Notes: generated by a model from the sequence alone, not told the origin. Shown: positions 1-7,244, counted from the first letter of the stretch. The stretch is DNA of 12,335 nt from DATFKA01 sp042095835 (GCA_042095835.1 JBELML010000166.1:1-12335), one strand, 5' to 3'. A program made the numbers and translations.

Positions 1-225
1 TGCAATTTTTTATAAATTCAACTGAAACTCCAATTCAAAACCGCTCTAGCATCTTCATTTTTGTCATTCGATACAAAAACGAAGCAAAAAAATCTTGCCT
101 AGCCAAACTCGTTCCACTCGAACAGTGCCTAGGCGGCATCCCGCACTTCGCTTATGACTTTTTCACACTTGATTTTTAGTAATAACCATTTCTTTTTAAG
201 CTTTTATTTTAATGCGTTTGCTGTA
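1..225 (-). mobile_element. Miniature inverted-repeat element, copy 1 (left end outside window)
   Basis: This stretch is the reverse complement of the intact element at 2993-3246. I count about 21 differences, one of them a single-base indel, over 225 bases, so roughly 91% identity. Its right terminus, TGCGTTTGCTGTA (213-225), differs from the perfect terminus TGCGTTTGCCCTA of the other copy at two bases, so this end looks decayed. The left terminus is beyond the window, so a target duplication cannot be checked. Bases 31-111 are identical to the other copy without a single change. No reading frame of note is present, so the element is non-autonomous. It lies 13 bp beyond the stop codon of the DUF2490 gene. 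Confidence 0.85.
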
Positions 226-238
226 TTTATTTGACTAC

Positions 239-937
239 CTAAAAGGAGTGGTGCAGGCTAAACTGCAACTGCCCTTTTGTCCAGTTATCGGTTGTTTGAA
301 TCATGTAGCCTAGTTGGGTACGAAGATTATCTTTCAAGCTATGCCCGATTGCAGCATAAAAACGGTTGCGGTCAAAGAGTTCAACTTCTCGTTCGCCAAT
401 TTCTCTTTGGCCATTGATAAATAGCTCATTATAAAAGGCAAGGTACCAAGCACCTTTGCTGAAGTCGGCTTGGTTAAGCGGGATATTTAAGAATAGATTG
501 TAGCGGAAACGTGTTCGAAAATCCTGGTCCTCGACAAAGCGTTGTTCAAAACGAAAGCGATGCGTCAGGTGTATTTTATTACTAATTCGATGAGGAAGCA
601 AGGCTTCTTGATAAATACGGCTTTCATTGACCGTAGCATCACTATCGCCATAGGCGCCCGTGGTGATGTTGGCATAGCCAAAGGTAAGCTTGGCATTCGT
701 ACCTTCCGGAGTATACGTCAGTCCGCCACGTAAAAGTAGCTGCTCTAAATCACCGATTACATCCCAATTTCTAAACTGTACATCGCCTTGCAAGCCCCAA
801 GGACCTTGTCCATCATTAAAAGAGGTGGTCCAAAAATACATATACCACGCCCCTAGTTCGTCTTCATCGACTTGAGCTTTTAAAGTTTGGACTTGAAAGA
901 GGCACAATAAGAGGCCGGAAAGGATCATTTTTTGCAT
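239..937 (-). CDS. DUF2490 family outer-membrane beta-barrel protein
   Basis: A 232-residue exported protein of unknown function. The first 21 residues form a signal peptide (Lys-3, hydrophobic core, cleavage after LKA before QVDEDE). The mature part has alternating hydrophobic/aromatic strands, features such as WYMYFWTTSF, LHLTHRFRFEQR-like HRFRFEQRF, RFRYNLFLNIPL and WYLAFYNELFIN, and it ends in phenylalanine (LHHSF), the usual C-terminal signal of outer-membrane barrels. This pattern and length fit DUF2490 (PF10677), common in Bacteroidota. ATG at 935-937 was chosen; Met-4 (926-928) is an alternative that keeps most of the signal peptide. It lies 50 bp downstream of the nucleotidyltransferase gene on the same strand, so it could be read from the same transcript or have its own promoter. 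Substrate or partner unknown. Confidence 0.82.
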   Translation of the reverse strand: MQKMILSGLLLCLFQVQTLKAQVDEDELGAWYMYFWTTSFNDGQGPWGLQGDVQFRNWDVIGDLEQLLLRGGLTYTPEGTNAKLTFGYANITTGAYGDSDATVNESRIYQEALLPHRISNKIHLTHRFRFEQRFVEDQDFRTRFRYNLFLNIPLNQADFSKGAWYLAFYNELFINGQREIGEREVELFDRNRFYAAIGHSLKDNLRTQLGYMIQTTDNWTKGQLQFSLHHSF

Positions 938-987
938 GGTATCCGAATTAATTAAAACTGATCTCCAAAATAAGACATTTTTTAAGC

Positions 988-2049
988 TTAATGCCCATAA
1001 AATTTTGTTCTCAAGTCAGCTAATAAGGCATTAATCTTTAGTTTGTCCGGCGCCTTCGGTAAACTGCTATTCTCGTAAGCCTCCTCTACCCTTTTCATCA
1101 TCTTCTCAGCTTTAGTGATGAGATCATCATAGGCCCATTCTCCCCTTCTGATACTTAATAGCTCTGACCGATTGGAGCGCGCCACTTCGATCTTTCCCTC
1201 GCTCAAAATTTCATAGGCCATATCCAATAAACGAAAGGTATGCATCATGTTTTTTGAGTCATAGTTTTTGCCATGCTCTAGATTATTTTGGTACCTAGAT
1301 TCATTTCGTTTAGCCACCCAATCCCAATATTCTCTATAATCTTTACAATAAGACTGGTAGCCATCTTTATTAAAATGTAGGTAACCTACGGCCTCCATAC
1401 CTTTTGGAATACTAGTCAAGGCCACCATATTGGCTGCTGGCTTTTTCATGATCCCTTTGAACCCCAGCTTGGCCTCTTTATCATAGAACATGGCGTAGAC
1501 ATCTTTAAAATGCGGCACACTAGCTAAGCCAATTTGCTTCTGATCAAATTGCTTTTTGGACAACCATTTTTCAAGAGGAACCGAGCCATGGCCTTGGAGT
1601 ACGTAGCAGAAGGCAAGGATAGTCTTTCGCTCTTTTTCAAGCGGATTGACGATCTTTTTATTCAGTCCTCTAGCTTTCCGAATTTGGGTAAAAGCATATC
1701 CGCCAAAGGTATTTTTGCATTTCTTAGAAAGAAACAACTCTGGGTCAATGGTCTTTATCAATGGATGCTGGTACAAAATTTTATCCTCAGGCGTGGCTAG
1801 CAACTCTAGCATATTGGGATTATTCTTATACAAGAGCTCAAAATACCTACCCAATTCATAATAGACCGTATCATTGCGATCATCTGATACCTGTGGCAGA
1901 TAGTCCATACTGTATAAGGTCGCCTGGGGCAAAAGGAATACACCTCGAATATCGGTATCAGAGCCCTCCACATCCGTACCATAGGCTTTGCTCCCTGAAA
2001 TACATTCGTAAATAATCCATCCTTTCGCCTTTAACTCTTCTACAGTCAT
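988..2049 (-). CDS. RlaP-like nucleotidyltransferase (DNA polymerase beta superfamily)
   Basis: A 353-residue cytoplasmic protein of the PF10127 / COG3541 group (RlaP, RNA-ligase-associated polymerase-beta-like; relatives include YcgL). The nucleotidyltransferase signature is near the N-terminus: GS at residues 19-20, YGT at 23-25, then SDTD with metal-binding Asp-31 and Asp-33; the third carboxylate is probably Glu-65 in YYELGRYF. The rest is an alpha-helical C-terminal region with conserved-looking patches such as KNMMHTFRLL and SIRRGEW. Members of the family are linked to RNA repair through gene neighbourhoods with RNA ligase and Pnkp/Hen1 (established knowledge), but the reaction and substrate are not settled. 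No RNA ligase or kinase is seen in this window. The start is 2 bp after the stop of the DUF4349 gene, so the two are almost certainly co-transcribed. All catalytic residues appear present. Confidence 0.85.
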   Translation of the reverse strand: MTVEELKAKGWIIYECISGSKAYGTDVEGSDTDIRGVFLLPQATLYSMDYLPQVSDDRNDTVYYELGRYFELLYKNNPNMLELLATPEDKILYQHPLIKTIDPELFLSKKCKNTFGGYAFTQIRKARGLNKKIVNPLEKERKTILAFCYVLQGHGSVPLEKWLSKKQFDQKQIGLASVPHFKDVYAMFYDKEAKLGFKGIMKKPAANMVALTSIPKGMEAVGYLHFNKDGYQSYCKDYREYWDWVAKRNESRYQNNLEHGKNYDSKNMMHTFRLLDMAYEILSEGKIEVARSNRSELLSIRRGEWAYDDLITKAEKMMKRVEEAYENSSLPKAPDKLKINALLADLRTKFYGH

Positions 2050-2051
2050 GT

Positions 2052-2933
2052 CTATTCAAAATGCTTTTTAATCCCTGCAATAATTTTAAGTCGATCTAAT
2101 AAAACCAATAACACAAAAGCAGCTCCCAAGGTAAAAAATAAGGCAACAACCAGCATCAAGTAATATTGAATGGTCCACTCCAAAGTTTGGGTCACATGAT
2201 CCATAAAGCTAGCTTTGACAACATCTTTCCCTTCGGTTAGGGTGAGGTTGACCGTACAGAATTCATTTTCTGAATCATAAACGCCTAATTGCACCCCTAA
2301 GCATTGTAGTTGTTGATCGATCTCAAGAATACGATTTTCTAATTCAATATATTCCTCAATCTTACCGCTTCTATTTTTAAGCGACGATAAAGAGGCTCTG
2401 GTATTTCTTAAGGTCGCCAAACGTGAATTGAGTTCCCTGTACTCATTGGTTTTATCCTTAACCGAAACATTTAGGCTGGTTACTTGATAATTGTCTTGAA
2501 TGTATTGGACAAAGGCGTTGAATTTTTCAGGCGGCACACCTATTTGAAGGAACAGTCTACGGTCTAGATCAACCCCTGATTTTCTTTGCAATTGAATAAT
2601 GGCATCACTTTGATTGATAAAAACATTGATCGATTTTTCCTCCTCCTCAAAATGGCTAGTTTTACAGCTGACATTGGCTGTTTTTTCATATTTCTGATCT
2701 AGGTTGGCATCGGGATTTGCTTGAGGTTTTTGCCCTTTTTTCAGATATCGATAGGAAGCAATATTTGTCCTGCTAGAAGATACATCCGAAAAAGTATTTA
2801 GCGTATGTTCTAGAAAGGTTTCCCCTTGTCCACTTTTGGTCAAATAGGAATAGCCTAATCTCCCAAAAAACATGACAAAAAACAGGGAGCATAATAATAA
2901 AAAGGTCTTTTTTAATCGCTTACGGAATTCCAT
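2052..2933 (-). CDS. DUF4349 domain membrane protein
   Basis: A 293-residue predicted membrane protein. Residues about 10-31 form an N-terminal hydrophobic anchor after a basic start (RKRLKK); residues about 254-280 form a second membrane segment, followed by a basic C-terminal tail (KKHFE). Between them is an extracytoplasmic domain with a central coiled coil (about 160-212) containing ELNSRLATLRNTRASLSSL and YIELENRILEIDQQ. This anchor, alpha/beta domain, coiled coil and C-terminal membrane helix arrangement is that of DUF4349 (PF14257), a family of unknown function, sometimes lipoproteins; here there is no lipobox at a usual position (Cys-15 is inside the hydrophobic stretch). It is the first gene of a pair with the RlaP-like gene, 2 bp apart. 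The intact miniature element is inserted 59 bp upstream of its start and may have changed its promoter. Confidence 0.8.
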   Translation of the reverse strand: MEFRKRLKKTFLLLCSLFFVMFFGRLGYSYLTKSGQGETFLEHTLNTFSDVSSSRTNIASYRYLKKGQKPQANPDANLDQKYEKTANVSCKTSHFEEEEKSINVFINQSDAIIQLQRKSGVDLDRRLFLQIGVPPEKFNAFVQYIQDNYQVTSLNVSVKDKTNEYRELNSRLATLRNTRASLSSLKNRSGKIEEYIELENRILEIDQQLQCLGVQLGVYDSENEFCTVNLTLTEGKDVVKASFMDHVTQTLEWTIQYYLMLVVALFFTLGAAFVLLVLLDRLKIIAGIKKHFE

Positions 2934-2992
2934 AGGTGGTGTGGTTTAGATATGAAATAAGAATACAACTTATCCACCCATCGACATATTGC

Positions 2993-3246
2993 TAGGGCAA
3001 ACGCATTAAAATAAAAACTGAAAAAGAAATGCTTATTACTCGAAATTAAGTGCGAAAAAGGTCATAGGTGAAGTGCGGGAGGCCGCCTAGGCATTGTCTG
3101 AGTTGAGCGAGTTTGGCTAGGCAAGATTTTTTTGCTTCGTTTTTGTATCGAATGACAAAAATGAAGATGCTAGAGCGGTTTTGAATTGAAGTTTTAGTTG
3201 AATTTATAAAAAATTACAGTGTAATTTTTTTGGTGCGTTTGCCCTA
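2993..3246 (+). mobile_element. Miniature inverted-repeat element, copy 2 (intact, 254 bp)
   Basis: The element begins TAGGGCAAACGCA (2993-3005) and ends with the exact reverse complement TGCGTTTGCCCTA (3234-3246), giving 13-bp perfect terminal inverted repeats. It is flanked by a perfect 9-bp direct repeat ACATATTGC at 2984-2992 and 3247-3255, the mark of transposition. It encodes no transposase, so it must be mobilised in trans. A 9-bp duplication is known from several families (for example IS4/IS10-like and some IS256-like elements), so I do not assign a family. Inside are an 8-bp palindrome GCCTAGGC (3085-3092), a hairpin at about 3135-3166 (arms CTTCGTTTTTGT and ACAAAAATGAAG, loop of 8), and an AT-rich hairpin near the right end (arms around AAATTAC and GTAATTT, loop AGT). 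A reversed copy lies at 1-225. Confidence 0.92.
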
Positions 3247-3368
3247 ACATATTGCTAGTATAGCGAGAAATTGAATACCAATAACAGGGGTTTTGGGGTG
3301 CCTGTTGATGATGTTATTGATGGCTTTGCTTAGTAGTGAAAATGATCATTATAAAAAAACCTTTACAG

Positions 3369-3533
3369 TAGAGTTTATGTAAATCAATTTCGTATGAGCC
3401 TAAAAAATCTTTTTGCACAGCTCTGCGGCACATGCTCGCCATAATAGCTATGGCTATTAGGCTCCGCCTGTTTCTTGATCTGTTCAAAAATCTTAATTGA
3501 TTCTCTATACAAAACTAACTTACATAAACTCTA
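3369..3533. mobile_element. Second miniature element, TA-bounded, 165 bp
   Basis: The sequence TAGAGTTTATGTAA (3369-3382) is matched by its exact reverse complement TTACATAAACTCTA (3520-3533), giving 14-bp perfect terminal repeats that include a TA at each outer edge. Counting the TA as the target duplication leaves a 161-bp element with 12-bp ends GAGTTTATGTAA. TA duplication is typical of IS630/Tc1-mariner transposases, so this family is the likely mobiliser (inference). Similarity between the arms continues inward imperfectly: AATCTTTTTGCACAGCTC on the left resembles the reverse complement of the segment near 3476-3493, and the centre has AATAGC-TATG-GCTATT. The whole element can therefore fold as one long imperfect hairpin. 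It has no gene. It begins 13 bp beyond the stop of the methyltransferase gene and could act as a transcription end for that operon. Confidence 0.78.
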
Positions 3534-3546
3534 GTGATCTGCTGGA

Positions 3547-4350
3547 TTAGGTAGGTAGTCCTTTGATATAATAACCCAGGGTTTTATCATTCTGTTTCTT
3601 AGCAGGAGCCATCTCCCAAGTATAGCCTTCGATCTGCTCAGGCAGCAAATGGTTTTGTATATCCTTGAAGGTGTACATTCTAGGTAAAGAGGCTTGCCCA
3701 TCCCAAGCATAAAAGATGGGAATCACAGGAATCAACCAAGTAAAGAGCAGGTCTTTCCAGCTGAGCGGCTTGACAAAGGGAACAAAGAAAATAGCCATTA
3801 TAGCTACGATTGGCAGGGAAATGGGTAGCAATAAAGCCCATACCACTGTAGGAATTTTATTCTCCGCCATTTCGTAGATGAGTATAGCCTGGCGATTTTC
3901 CTGTGCGCTTGCCAAGATTTGTTTGGCGATTTGCGGAGGCATATGATGAAAGCTATTCACCATCGTTTTTAGGCCTGCTGGTGTCTTATGTAGATCAGTA
4001 GCGTCTACGGGTTTTGGATGATATTGCAGACGATCATTGGCACTCTGGTTAAAGTCCTCAACGAATGCCATATTAGGATGCAAGTCCGTAAGCAGTAACT
4101 TTAAGTCTAGATCAGGGAGCTGCGTATTCAGGTGGTTCATGGTCATAGGCATCGCACCACCCGATCCAGAACCTAAATCAACAACCTGATCGAATGGATA
4201 AGCGATGTGCATTTGCAAAAGCAGGTTGCTTAGTACTTCCTTGGTACCTAGTAATCGATGTAAGACCACTATAATCTTGGTCATGGTAGAGCGCCATATA
4301 CTCGGAAACCAGGAAAAGTCTTCAAATTCGAAAAGTTGTACTCTCTTCAT
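3547..4350 (-). CDS. Class I SAM-dependent methyltransferase with C-terminal membrane segments
   Basis: A 267-residue protein. The SAM-binding motif I is VVDLGSGSGG at residues 56-65; the acidic residue after strand 2 is Asp-89 in LLLTDLHPN; a motif IV-like MVNSFHHMP lies at 130-138. The N-terminal stretch (QLFEFEDFSWFPS) is typical of a widespread but uncharacterised group of methyltransferases. After the catalytic core there are strongly hydrophobic segments at about 167-193 and 200-216, so the enzyme is probably attached to the inner membrane, pointing to a lipid, quinone-like or other hydrophobic substrate (inference). ATG at 4348-4350 lies 3 bp after the stop of the SGNH hydrolase gene, so the two form an operon. 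A miniature element follows the stop by 13 bp. Substrate unknown. Confidence 0.8.
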   Translation of the reverse strand: MKRVQLFEFEDFSWFPSIWRSTMTKIIVVLHRLLGTKEVLSNLLLQMHIAYPFDQVVDLGSGSGGAMPMTMNHLNTQLPDLDLKLLLTDLHPNMAFVEDFNQSANDRLQYHPKPVDATDLHKTPAGLKTMVNSFHHMPPQIAKQILASAQENRQAILIYEMAENKIPTVVWALLLPISLPIVAIMAIFFVPFVKPLSWKDLLFTWLIPVIPIFYAWDGQASLPRMYTFKDIQNHLLPEQIEGYTWEMAPAKKQNDKTLGYYIKGLPT

Positions 4351-4353
4351 TTT

Positions 4354-5133
4354 TTAAGATTTCCACAAATCAGTCGTTAGTAAGAATTGGACAAAATCTT
4401 CTGCCCATAATTGATAGGTTAAGCCAGAGGGATGTACGCCGTCGCTAAAAAATAGTTCTACGTCCATAGGTACTTGATGCCGTTCTGCCCAATCTACTAA
4501 ACTCAATTTACGGTTTGAGTAATAAATATTTGCTTTAGGTTCAAATAAAGGTACTAAAGCATCGCCATACATTTCTACTAAATTCCCCAAGGTAAATTGG
4601 ATTAGTGGTGTAAACGCCGGAAAGGATCGGATGGGTGGCATATTTAGAAAAGCCATAGGCGTATTTGGAAAACGCCCTTCTATATCTTCAACTAGCTTTT
4701 TAATTTCTCGGATGAATTGCTGAGGTGCCCGCAATTTAAAAGCATCATTAGCTCCAGTACCTACCACAATTAAATCCGCCTTTTGCTGGGCAATTTTCGG
4801 TAGAATATCTTGGCGTAATTCTCGGGCGGTCATTCCACTGATGGCAAAAACTTTCCACTCAATAGCAGCAAAGTATTTGGTAGCCATCCTAGCTGCGAAA
4901 TGGCCAGCAAAGCCTTGAATATGCTGCTGCACACCTACGCCAGCCATAGTGCTTTCACCAATAATGATGATCTTTTTGGTGATTTTTGCTTCTACATGGG
5001 AAGCCTTACCCTGCGGTTTACTAGCATTAGGAAGGTCAGGAATATTCTTTTGAATCTGTACGCCCTGCCAATACATCATTGGAAAAAGTGGAGAAAGCAA
5101 AGTGGCGCCTAAATAATACTTGAGTTGTTCCAT
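4354..5133 (-). CDS. SGNH/GDSL-family hydrolase
   Basis: A 259-residue esterase/lipase-like protein. All four SGNH blocks are visible: block I IIIIGESTMAG with nucleophile Ser-61 (GES rather than GDS), block II with Gly-100 in ISGMTAREL, block III GTGANDAF with Asn-129, and block V DGVHPS with Asp-231 and His-234. The first roughly 25 residues are moderately hydrophobic (YYLGATLLSPLFPMMYWQG) and may be an uncleaved membrane anchor; no clear cleavage site is seen. The family hydrolyses esters of lipids, acylated sugars or small molecules; the substrate cannot be read from sequence. It is followed 3 bp later by the membrane methyltransferase gene, so the two probably act on the same pathway. 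ATG at 5131-5133 is the only reasonable start. The cupin gene lies 59 bp upstream on the same strand. Confidence 0.88.
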   Translation of the reverse strand: MEQLKYYLGATLLSPLFPMMYWQGVQIQKNIPDLPNASKPQGKASHVEAKITKKIIIIGESTMAGVGVQQHIQGFAGHFAARMATKYFAAIEWKVFAISGMTARELRQDILPKIAQQKADLIVVGTGANDAFKLRAPQQFIREIKKLVEDIEGRFPNTPMAFLNMPPIRSFPAFTPLIQFTLGNLVEMYGDALVPLFEPKANIYYSNRKLSLVDWAERHQVPMDVELFFSDGVHPSGLTYQLWAEDFVQFLLTTDLWKS

Positions 5134-5192
5134 TGATTAATCCTAAAATTAAATCGCCCAAACCATTTGGTTACACAATATCAATCTAAACT

Positions 5193-5513
5193 TTATCTAT
5201 AATCATCTCGTGCCGGCTGAAAAACGTCCATCACTACACAAGCCGTAATGGCCCTTGCGGAGTGAGGCGTATTACTTGGAATCAGGATCATATCTCCGGG
5301 TTTACAGGACTGGGTTTCGCCAGCTACGGTCATTTCTAATTCTCCCCTTATAATGGTAGTCACCTGCTCGTGCTCGTGATGATGCTCCGGTAAAACTGCT
5401 CCTTCTTCAATTTTAATATGACCAATCGTCATCCGATCAGTATGTAGCAAATGGGCATTAAAGCCTGGAAGCAATTCTTTGTGTAGTAGTTGTTCTATTT
5501 TTAGGAATGGCAT
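5193..5513 (-). CDS. Small single-domain cupin protein
   Basis: A 106-residue cytoplasmic protein forming one cupin barrel. Cupin motif 1 is GAVLPEHHHEHEQVTTIIRG (residues 38-57), with candidate metal ligands His-44, His-46 and Gln-50 (Gln in place of the usual Glu is common in HHEHEQ-type cupins). Motif 2 is PGDMILIPSNTPH (72-84) with ligand His-84. The fold binds a divalent metal; proteins of this size range from isomerases and dioxygenases to small-molecule sensors, so no reaction is assigned. The start is ATG at 5511-5513, preceded by a low-complexity leader that runs into an assembly gap, so its upstream control cannot be read. It follows the aminopeptidase gene on the same strand and may share its transcript. 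Confidence 0.87.
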   Translation of the reverse strand: MPFLKIEQLLHKELLPGFNAHLLHTDRMTIGHIKIEEGAVLPEHHHEHEQVTTIIRGELEMTVAGETQSCKPGDMILIPSNTPHSARAITACVVMDVFQPARDDYR

Positions 5514-5522
5514 GTTTGTGTG

Positions 5523-5538
5523 TGTTGATGTGTTGATG
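5523..5538. repeat. Short tandem repeat at the gap edge (TGTTGATG x2)
   Basis: TGTTGATG occurs twice back to back (5523-5530 and 5531-5538), preceded by a TG-rich run, and the sequence then breaks off into Ns. The repeat lies in the leader of the cupin gene. It is short, but the abrupt gap makes a longer array in the genome possible. Confidence 0.6.
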
Positions 5539-5539
5539 T

Positions 5540-5639
5540 NNNNNNNNNNNNNNNNNNNNNNNNNNNNNNNNNNNNNNNNNNNNNNNNNNNNNNNNNNNNN
5601 NNNNNNNNNNNNNNNNNNNNNNNNNNNNNNNNNNNNNNN
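5540..5639. other. Assembly gap of exactly 100 N
   Basis: A run of 100 unknown bases. The round number suggests a scaffold placeholder of arbitrary length. It hides the last codons and stop of the aminopeptidase gene and part of the spacer before the cupin gene. Any reading frame that runs through it into the cupin region is an artefact. Confidence 0.97.
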
Positions 5640-7194
5640 CCATGGTTTTTTCGATATCTTCTACCGTTCTTGGGGCGTATCCAGATAGATTTTCCCAGCC
5701 GTCTTCGGTAATCAGGATACAGTCTTCTATCCTTACGGCTATTCCCCACCATTTGGGATCGCAATCACTACCCTCGGGAATATAGATTCCTGGTTCTACG
5801 GTGATGATCGTCCCAGGTTTGAAGGTACCATAGGTGCCAGGATCATGCACATCGAGGCCCACATAATGCGAAGTACCGTGTGGAAAATAGGCATGCCGCT
5901 CTCCTTCCTTAACCAGACCTATTTCTACTAGGCGCTTATCAATAACTTCTCTAGCCACTTGACCAGGCGCTCGAAAGGAATTACCCACTTTACATTCCTC
6001 AAACCCTGCTTGTTGAGCTTCCAAAACGATATTATAAATAATTTTCTGCTCCTCTGAAAATTTCCCAGTAGCTGGTATGGTGCGGGTGACATCGGCAGTG
6101 TAGCCGTGATACTCTGCGCCCAAGTCCATCAATACCAGATCAGCACCAATTCTGGGTTTATTATTTTCGATATAGTGTAGAATACAACCATTATTTCCAC
6201 CTCCAACGATGGATGGATAGCCCTCGTATTCAGAGCCATATTTCTTGAAAACAAATTCGTGAATCCCTTGTACTTCTGTTTCTGACATATTGGGTTTCAT
6301 TGCTTTCATTACCTCTACTTGGCCAACCGCACTAATGCTACAAGCCTTTTTCATGAGGACCAACTCTTCTTTAGATTTGGTTTCTCTCAATTGCCCCATC
6401 AACTGTGGCAGCGTCTGTACATCGAGATTAGTGGCCTTTACATTTTGGATCGCCTTCATGGCCATCTCGTTATCCTCTGCCTCCATGAAAGCCTTTACGC
6501 TTGGATTATCGAGCCCTTTAGGGTCGAAACGCGTCATTCTGTACAAGGCTTGTTTTCTAGATTTAAGGTCAAGATCCGTATTGGTCATCACCTGCTGCAT
6601 CTGCAACAGACTACCATTAAAATCGGCGGCTATCCCCGCTTTAGCTTTGAAGTTTTCCTTTAAATCAAAAAGGTCGGCATCATCTCTAGGATTATCTCTG
6701 ACATCTTTTTTAAAATCAAAAAAGAGGACTTTCTCAAACTTGTCAAAATTGACATTGTATTCCTGAAATTTCTTGTGGTCCACAACGGTGTTGAATAGGA
6801 GACTTTCTTTTACACCTTCTGGACCAAGTCTGCGGCCTGTCCACATTTCGCTCATCTCATTACGAGCCTGTGCGAACAAAATCTCATTGTAGGTATCTCC
6901 TGTAGCATCCTTTTGAGCCTCCGAGAAGATCATCAGCACGGAGTGAGGTTCTTTATATCCAGTTAGGTAATAGAAATTGGGGTCTTGATGATAAATAAAA
7001 TCCACATCATTGGCGCGGTTTCGGACTGGCGCAGCAAAAAAGATAGCTACGGAATTGGCTGGCATTTTAGCACGCAAAGCGGCTCTGCGCTCCGCATGAA
7101 AACTCCCTGACAAATAATCTTTAGGAAGCTCCTGAGCAAATACAGATAGTCCTAACAGCAAAAAAAACAGTGAAAAGGTGATTTTTTTTAACAT
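5640..7194 (-). CDS. pepP: Secreted Xaa-Pro aminopeptidase (M24B), 3' end missing in gap
   Basis: 518 residues are visible. It is a metallopeptidase that removes an N-terminal residue before proline. A signal peptide (MLKKITFSLFFLLLGLSVFAQ, cleavage near residue 20-21) sends it to the periplasm or outside. Residues about 28-170 are the N-terminal aminopeptidase P domain (with YYLTGYKEPHSVLMIF); about 270-505 are the pita-bread M24 domain. All five metal ligands are present: Asp-357 (MDLGAEY), Asp-368 (TADVTRT), His-443 (HGTSHYVGLDVHD), Glu-467 (TVEPGIY) and Glu-490 (VRIEDC); His-439 and His-450 also match the family. The last visible residues, APRTVEDIEKTM, are those normally found within a few residues of the C-terminus, so little is lost in the gap. 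ATG at 7192-7194 was chosen because it gives the signal peptide. It is divergent from the GMC oxidoreductase gene. Confidence 0.93.
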
Positions 7195-7244
7195 CCCGAA
7201 TTGAGGTATTTGTGAAATAGCAAATTAAGAAAAACTTGTTGATT

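Larger units (their letters stand above)
2934..3546. other. Gene-free region dominated by two miniature elements
   Basis: No convincing gene was found on either strand. Bases 2934-2983 are the leader of the DUF4349 gene. Bases 2984-3255 hold an intact 254-bp element with its two 9-bp target duplications. Bases 3256-3368 are plain AT-rich sequence in which I see only a weak interrupted inverted repeat around CAATAACAGG (from about 3281). Bases 3369-3533 are a second, unrelated TA-bounded element. The last 13 bases precede the stop codon of the methyltransferase gene. Without the two insertions the original spacer would be only about 180-190 bp. Confidence 0.85.

Noticed and set aside
1534..2015. 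Several plus-strand open frames of 70-90 codons opposite the nucleotidyltransferase gene.
   Set aside because: They are antisense to a well-supported gene, resemble no family, and overlap each other in different frames.
3281..3340. Interrupted inverted repeat around CAATAACAGG and CCTGTT...GTTATTG.
   Set aside because: The second arm is split by a 7-base insertion and no flanking duplication or gene end gives it a role.
6290..6766. A 158-codon plus-strand frame opposite the aminopeptidase gene.
   Set aside because: It is antisense to conserved M24 sequence and its composition looks like a shadow frame with no recognisable domain.
5458..7194. An open frame of 578 codons joining the aminopeptidase to a tail beyond the gap.
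   Set aside because: The join exists only because Ns contain no stop. The tail lies antiparallel-free but out of frame over the cupin gene, and the aminopeptidase family ends just after the last visible residues.
7221..7228. TTAATTTG on the minus strand as a -7 box for the aminopeptidase gene.
   Set aside because: It breaks the TAnnTTTG consensus at the second base and has no -33 partner at the right distance.
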